Assembly (NCBI GenBank): GCA_017503445.1
Contig: JAFVTB010000027.1
Location: forward strand, 1 to 9,471
Direction of reading: 5' to 3'
Origin: Clostridia bacterium
Lineage (GTDB): Bacteria > Bacillota > Clostridia > Christensenellales > UBA1242
Length of the DNA stretch: 9,471 nucleotides
Shown: piece by piece, positions 5,671 through 9,471 of the stretch
Numbering within the stretch: the first letter of the stretch is position 1
Layout: every line of letters starts with the position of its first letter
The notes under the pieces: generated by a model
Told to the model about the DNA's origin: nothing
Database searches by the model: none
Seen by the model: only the letters and a program-made list of their open reading frames with translations
Position numbers and translations under genes: made by a program

Positions 5671-6861
5671 TTATTTCTTGTTTGATTTTTTAGTTGTTGG
5701 TTTTGTCGCAGTTTTCTTTGCGGCTGGTTTTGCTTCAACTTTTTTTGGTTGAGGTTTCGCAACCTTTTTTGCTGGTTCAGCTTTTTTTGCTGGTTCAGCT
5801 TTTTTTGCTGCCACTTTTTTTGCTTCAGCTTTTTTCACAACTGCAGGTTTTGCTTCGGCTTTCACTTCAACCTTTTTTGCCACAGGTTTCTTTGTCTGGG
5901 CATTTTTCACAGCCGCTGGCTTTTTCTGGGTTTTCACTTCAGTTTTTGGCTGGGCTTTTGCCGGTTCAGGTTTTGTTTCCACTTTTGCTTGGGTTTTTGG
6001 TTGTGATTTTTTAACTTCTGCTTTCACCTCAGCTTTTTTTGCCGCAGGTTTCGCTTCGGTTTTAACAGCCACCTTTGTTGTTTGTGCTTTTGCGGGTTCA
6101 GCTTTTTTTGCCGCTTTTTTGGTTTGTGCTTTTTTCACAACTGCAGGTTTTGCAGCAGGTTTTTCTTCGGTTTTCACAACCGGTTTTGCTGCAGGTTCTG
6201 CTTTCTTTGTTTCTGTTTTTGCCACTGTTTTTGCTTGGGATTTTTTTGCAGGTTTTTTCGCTGCTGCTTTTTTGCTTTCTGCTTTTGGTGCTTCTGCAAT
6301 TGCAACAGGTGCTGCGGTTTTTGCTTCTGCTTTTAGGGCTTTCTTTTCTTCATGCGCAATGTCAATTGCACCAAGATATGATGCGATTGTGCCCAAAATC
6401 AGGCCGCCCATTGCCATCCAAAGTGCAAATGTGCCGGTGAAGGCCTCAAATGCGCCAGGATATGTTGCGCTCATGTCATAATGGTTGATGCAAATGAAGG
6501 TTACTGCACTTACAACAAAGCCGATTGTGCCAACAAGTGCAACGCCAGAGGCAATGCGATTGCAAAGCGCATAATTTTTGATTTCAAAGCCCGTCATTTT
6601 AAGCACTGTCAACACAACTGAAATCAAAAGCCCAACAAAGCCCAGAATCAGATATGATGATGCAAAAATGCCTGTGATGCCAACGTAGGTTGCAAAAGCG
6701 TCAACACCCATAAAGTTTGTGAACACCCCAAAACTTGCAATCAATTGTTCAATCAATCCTGCTTCATAAACATAGTTATAAAGTGGGAAAATCATCGCAA
6801 TGCCAACCGCAAGTGTGCTTATAATTAAAACAAGTGGGTAAAGCCAAGTTTTAACTTTCAT
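5671..6861 (-). CDS. Four-helix membrane protein with long Lys/Ala/Pro-rich, arginine-free tail
   Basis: I do not recognise the family. Four hydrophobic segments lie at about residues 7-28, 67-87, 104-125 and 145-167. Charged residues sit on the N-terminus, the 88-102 loop (K88, K95, R102) and after helix 4, while the other loops lack Lys and Arg; the positive-inside rule therefore puts both termini in the cytoplasm. Residues about 173-396 are a low-complexity tail made almost only of Lys, Ala, Glu, Pro, Val, Thr, Gln and Ser, with no Arg, Gly, Asp, His, Cys or aromatic residue. It resembles the tails of histone H1-like bacterial proteins, which suggests binding to DNA, RNA or another polyanion at the membrane; that is inference. 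An exact 18-bp tandem repeat (5771-5806) encodes repeated AEPAKK. AGGAGG (6879-6874) lies 12 bases upstream of ATG, slightly far. It is last on the minus strand and probably has its own promoter. The number of tail repeats may vary between strains. Confidence 0.88.
   Translation of the reverse strand: MKVKTWLYPLVLIISTLAVGIAMIFPLYNYVYEAGLIEQLIASFGVFTNFMGVDAFATYVGITGIFASSYLILGFVGLLISVVLTVLKMTGFEIKNYALCNRIASGVALVGTIGFVVSAVTFICINHYDMSATYPGAFEAFTGTFALWMAMGGLILGTIASYLGAIDIAHEEKKALKAEAKTAAPVAIAEAPKAESKKAAAKKPAKKSQAKTVAKTETKKAEPAAKPVVKTEEKPAAKPAVVKKAQTKKAAKKAEPAKAQTTKVAVKTEAKPAAKKAEVKAEVKKSQPKTQAKVETKPEPAKAQPKTEVKTQKKPAAVKNAQTKKPVAKKVEVKAEAKPAVVKKAEAKKVAAKKAEPAKKAEPAKKVAKPQPKKVEAKPAAKKTATKPTTKKSNKK
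5771..5806. repeat. 18-bp tandem repeat inside the Lys/Ala tail gene
   Basis: Two exact, adjacent copies of an 18-base unit (gctggttcag followed by c and seven T) occupy 5771-5788 and 5789-5806. A partial third copy of the T run precedes them. On the minus strand they encode repeats of the AEPAKK type. A length of 18 keeps the frame, so copy-number change would lengthen or shorten the tail without breaking the gene. Confidence 0.9.
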
Positions 6862-6887
6862 AATTTTTTATTTCCTCCTATTTTTAA

Positions 6888-6915
6888 TATATAACAAATA
6901 AAAGGGCATTTGCAA
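6888..6915 (-). promoter_or_regulatory. Candidate promoter of the Lys/Ala-tail membrane gene
   Basis: On the minus strand an extended -10, TGT plus TATATA (6896-6888), is preceded by a partial -35, TTGCAA (6915-6910), with a 16-base spacer. It lies in the 54-base gap after the ferritin-like gene. The same TGTTATATA word forms the -10 of the cassette promoter at 4210-4218. No terminator is visible before it, so read-through from the ger genes is also possible. Confidence 0.4.
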
Positions 6916-7401
6916 TTATTTTGACGGGGTTTTAATATTTTTGACGAATTTTTTTAGGTTTTGTAAGTGAAATTCTTCATCTTGCACAATGCTTTGTAAA
7001 AGTTTTTGCAAAATCTTATTCTCAATTTTCGAGAGTGCCATTTTGTAATCAATAATCATTTGTTCTTTAAGCGCGATGTTTTGCAAAATCATGGTTTGTA
7101 AATCTTGCTGCGGCAAAATATTTTTTCCACTTAAAAACACCCCTGCGTTGTTTTGGAAAATTGGCGTTCCGCCCAATCGCACGATGGCCTCGGCAAGGGC
7201 GCGTTGGTGCAAAAGGTCGTCACCGGCAATTTTTTCAAATTCAAAACCCAATTTGTTCCCAAACGGGCAAAGCAAAAAACTTTGATAAGAAAATTGCAAA
7301 AAACTGATGGTTTCGCCATCAGCAAAAATATTTTGCAATATCTTGGCATAATATTTGTTTGGTGCAAGATATGGAATTTTTTTTGGAACAAAATAAGCCA
7401 T
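6916..7401 (-). CDS. Ferritin-like (four-helix dimetal) protein
   Basis: The 161-residue sequence has the pattern of small ferritin-like/manganese-catalase-like proteins of Bacillota: a Y-Y helix start, then four helices carrying paired metal ligands. Candidate ligands are E30 (helix 1), D62 and H65 (DDLLH, helix 2), E113 (ALKEQ, helix 3), and E142 and H145 (DEEFH, helix 4). The LAEAIVRLGGTPIF segment (69-82) after helix 2 is typical of the group. Helix 2 would normally carry E-x-x-H; here it is D-x-x-H. The protein probably binds two Fe or Mn ions in the cytoplasm or a spore layer; its substrate cannot be read from the sequence. It begins 24 bases after the Ger(x)C gene and is probably co-transcribed. 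No Shine-Dalgarno sequence precedes ATG 7401. CATAATTT at 7424-7417 looks like a SigE/SigG-type -10, but no matching -35 was found. Confidence 0.75.
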   Translation of the reverse strand: MAYFVPKKIPYLAPNKYYAKILQNIFADGETISFLQFSYQSFLLCPFGNKLGFEFEKIAGDDLLHQRALAEAIVRLGGTPIFQNNAGVFLSGKNILPQQDLQTMILQNIALKEQMIIDYKMALSKIENKILQKLLQSIVQDEEFHLQNLKKFVKNIKTPSK

Positions 7402-7425
7402 TTTGAATATATATGAAAATTATGC

Positions 7426-8655
7426 TTAAGTTGTTAAAATTGGATTTGGGTTCATGCGATATTCCACATACGCCAAGAAATTTTCAGGGTCTTGCAAATT
7501 TTGAAGCCAAGCTTGAAATTCTTTTTTGTGTTGATTGTTCAATGTTGTATACACCCCAAAAACATCTGTTTTGTTTGCAATGATTTTTTGCATAAAACTT
7601 GAAAACGAGCCGCGCAATTTTTGCACAACGGCTTCTTTCATTTTTTGGCTTAATGGATTGACACTGTTCAAAAAATATTCTTTTTTAACTTCATCCGCAG
7701 TTGCAGATTGCAATGCAAGCGACACAAGCGAATTGAGTGTGAAAACCGGGCGCCCGTTTTCAAAAGAAGAAATGTATGCCACTTTGTTCGTGACGATATT
7801 AAAATCCACAGTTGCGTTTTCAAAAAGTTCGTCAGAAAAATTGTTTATTCGTAAATAAATATTGTGGGTTTGATTGTTCACAAGGTTGTATCCAAAAATA
7901 TCATCTTCGGTCATTGTGTCCACAAGGCGCCCGGCCTTTAAAAGCCCAAGCGTGCCGGCGGACTTAATGCGTTTGCTTTCGTTTTGTGCGGCGGATGCGC
8001 CTTCGCCTGAACTTCCGCCACCTTGCAAAACTTGTTCATTGTCTGTGTTTTTTTCCAAGGTTGCCAGCGCCACAACCGATGTTTTTGTTGGGCTGAAATA
8101 TCCTTTATAAAAGTTTTCAACATCACTGTTGACAAAAAATGTGTTTTGGGAATTGTATGCCAAAAGCTCCTCAAGCCCATAACCGGTTGAATTCACGCGG
8201 TCTTTTTCAAACGCCAAAAGGTCTTTTGCGGTGCTGTTCATCGCACAAATCACAAAGGTGTCGTTGGCGATGGTGTCGTTGCGATAAAAATAATCCAAAA
8301 AATTGTGAAGCCCTTGCCGCGCGATTTGTTCGCTGACAACAATCGATGTTGCGTGCGTCAAACTGATTTGCCTGCCGCTGACGGTGGCAATTTTATAAAG
8401 CGCGCGGGGGATGCTTTCCGCGGTGGCAGAGTTTATGATATATGTTTCATTGTATGTTGCGCTGTTGCGGGAAACATGCGTCAGGATTGAAAGTTCAATG
8501 CCTTCGGGTGAAAGGTCAAGCCCAATGGTTGCCACATATTGGCGCTGCACGCCTTCTGGCGGGGCGGAAATTGCATTTGGCAAAAACACAATTGCAATAA
8601 ACAAAAGCGCCAATATCATGGGGTTTTTGATGACAAAAGAAAAGAAATTTTTCAT
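7426..8655 (-). CDS. Ger(x)C-family spore germination protein (GerAC-like)
   Basis: GerAC-type proteins are the C subunit of germinant receptors in the inner spore membrane, partnered with A and B subunits. At 409 residues this one is slightly longer than the usual 370-400. An N-terminal hydrophobic anchor (about 12-33) is followed by a GerAC-like first domain: VATIGLDLSPEGIEL, then ISLTHATSIVVSEQIARQGLHNFLDYFYR (about 96-124). A Gly/Ser-rich linker (about 211-222) separates it from AGTLGLLKAGRLVDTMTEDDIFGY, matching the family's G-x-A-v-F motif region. The final domain ends with WLQNLQDP. The usual lipobox cysteine is absent: no Cys occurs in the first 130 residues. ATG 8655 overlaps the TGA of the upstream gerAB-like gene (ATGA) and is preceded by GAGGTG, so the two are translationally coupled. 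Family assignment rests on pattern and context; which germinant is sensed is unknown. Confidence 0.85.
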   Translation of the reverse strand: MKNFFSFVIKNPMILALLFIAIVFLPNAISAPPEGVQRQYVATIGLDLSPEGIELSILTHVSRNSATYNETYIINSATAESIPRALYKIATVSGRQISLTHATSIVVSEQIARQGLHNFLDYFYRNDTIANDTFVICAMNSTAKDLLAFEKDRVNSTGYGLEELLAYNSQNTFFVNSDVENFYKGYFSPTKTSVVALATLEKNTDNEQVLQGGGSSGEGASAAQNESKRIKSAGTLGLLKAGRLVDTMTEDDIFGYNLVNNQTHNIYLRINNFSDELFENATVDFNIVTNKVAYISSFENGRPVFTLNSLVSLALQSATADEVKKEYFLNSVNPLSQKMKEAVVQKLRGSFSSFMQKIIANKTDVFGVYTTLNNQHKKEFQAWLQNLQDPENFLAYVEYRMNPNPILTT

Positions 8656-9471
8656 TTTTCACCTCGTTTTGTGCGCCAGGTCACCAAAAGATATATAATT
8701 GAAATGCCATACACCACGGCAATTGAAAACCACATCAAAAAATCCCCATAAAACACAACCACGCTGTTGGCGTTGTTGAAGATGATGTATGAAATCAAAA
8801 TCAAAAGTGCATTTATGGCAATCAGGGTTTGCGCTTTGTGTTTGAAAGGAATCACTTTTTGAATGCATCCCACCGCACAAATAAGATAAATCCCCAGTTG
8901 AAAAAACATCACAAACATCACGGCGGTGATTGGCAAAATATCAAACTTGCCAACTGTGCCAAAATCGCTTACAAACTGAATGATATTCAAAATTGCAAAT
9001 GGATGTGTGAATGCCGTTGTTTGAAATGCAACAAAATACACCACAAAAAATCCAAGCACCCAAAGCATCGTCAGGCCCGCATAAAGCAAAATTTGCTTTT
9101 GGGATTTTTCTTCAAGTTCAACCTTATCCAAAATAAACATCATAAAAACCAAATCGCCAAACCAAAAAGTGTGGCCAAATGTGGCGTTTAAAAACCCATC
9201 CCACCCGTTGCTTGAGGTGATTGTCAAGGAAAAATCTGAAACGCTGATTGCCCACGCAATTGTGCTGAATATCAAAAGTCCCAAAATCAGCCAAAAAAAG
9301 ATTTCAAGCGTGCGCCCAAGGGGTTTAAGCCCGCGATATGCAAATGCGCTTATGATTGGCAAAACACAAATCAAAAAAAGTGAAATTGGAATTGATGTGT
9401 AAAGACTGCGCTTAAAGAAATAAAAACTTTCTTGCATAACATAGCAAATTTTCAGAATAAAAAACAAAAAC
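8652..9471 (-). CDS. GerAB-like spore germination permease, N-terminus outside window
   Basis: This is the B subunit of a germinant receptor, an APC-superfamily-like integral membrane protein of the inner spore membrane that in B. subtilis GerA helps bind L-alanine. About 273 residues are visible; the frame stays open through the right edge, and family members have about 360-370 residues, so roughly 90-100 N-terminal residues and the true start lie beyond 9471. The segment FAYRGLKPLGRTLEIFFWLILGLLIF matches the family's G-l-x-x-i-a-R-t-x-E-i-f-f region. Six or more further hydrophobic segments follow, and the end is basic (TWRTKRGEK). Its stop overlaps the start of the GerAC-like gene by four bases. 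An A subunit gene is expected upstream, outside the window. Confidence 0.88.
   Translation of the reverse strand, partial: FLFFILKICYVMQESFYFFKRSLYTSIPISLFLICVLPIISAFAYRGLKPLGRTLEIFFWLILGLLIFSTIAWAISVSDFSLTITSSNGWDGFLNATFGHTFWFGDLVFMMFILDKVELEEKSQKQILLYAGLTMLWVLGFFVVYFVAFQTTAFTHPFAILNIIQFVSDFGTVGKFDILPITAVMFVMFFQLGIYLICAVGCIQKVIPFKHKAQTLIAINALLILISYIIFNNANSVVVFYGDFLMWFSIAVVYGISIIYLLVTWRTKRGEK

Noticed and set aside
5771..5806. CRISPR array or regulatory repeat
   Set aside because: The units are directly adjacent without spacers, only 18 bases long, and lie in frame inside a coding tail.
5694..6481. Plus-strand open frames opposite the Lys/Ala tail (Phe/Leu/Cys-rich)
   Set aside because: These are antisense reflections of the AAA/GCA-rich repeats; the hydrophobic look is an artefact of reading poly-T.
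9465..9467. TTG at 9465-9467 as the start of the gerAB-like gene
   Set aside because: The frame remains open to the window edge and about a quarter of the family length is missing at the N-terminus, so the gene is partial.

Overview
This window reads as chromosomal DNA of an endospore-forming, low-GC Bacillota bacterium, most likely an uncultured Clostridia-like lineage. Three recognisable genes support this: spoIIE, and the tail of a germinant-receptor operon (a gerAB-type permease cut by the window edge, followed by a Ger(x)C-type gene). Intergenic DNA is extremely A/T-rich, most genes have strong Shine-Dalgarno sequences, and TGA is used as a stop, so the standard bacterial code fits. I cannot name a species.

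Layout, left to right. (1) Positions 41-1570, minus strand: gpmI, the cofactor-independent phosphoglycerate mutase, ending in an intrinsic terminator that overlaps its stop codon. (2) Positions 1571-1771: a divergent A/T-rich control region with two TTTGTCAAA words resembling Spo0A boxes, and an extended -10 placed so that gpmI mRNA may be leaderless. (3) Positions 1772-4048, plus strand: spoIIE, with the full membrane, central and PP2C-phosphatase architecture. (4) Positions 4049-4237: an unusually G/C-rich spacer with hairpins, a 20-bp-phased direct repeat and a good promoter. (5) Positions 4238-5635, plus strand: three tightly packed small genes that I read as diverged paralogues of one unrecognised family, ended by a bidirectional terminator. 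(6) Positions 5671-9471, minus strand, transcribed leftwards: gerAB-like (partial), gerAC-like (ATGA overlap), a ferritin-like gene, then a four-helix membrane protein with a lysine/alanine/proline tail of about 220 residues that contains no arginine.

Together the window looks like a spore life-cycle neighbourhood. SpoIIE activates the forespore sigma factor. GpmI is, in Bacillus, the Mn2+- and pH-sensitive enzyme whose shutdown lets 3-phosphoglycerate accumulate in the forespore. The Ger genes sense germinants. The ferritin-like protein and the two unknown groups sit among these and may be spore-related, but that is inference from position only. The best candidates for something undescribed are the three-gene paralogue cassette at 4238-5635 and the Lys-only-tailed membrane protein at 5671-6861.
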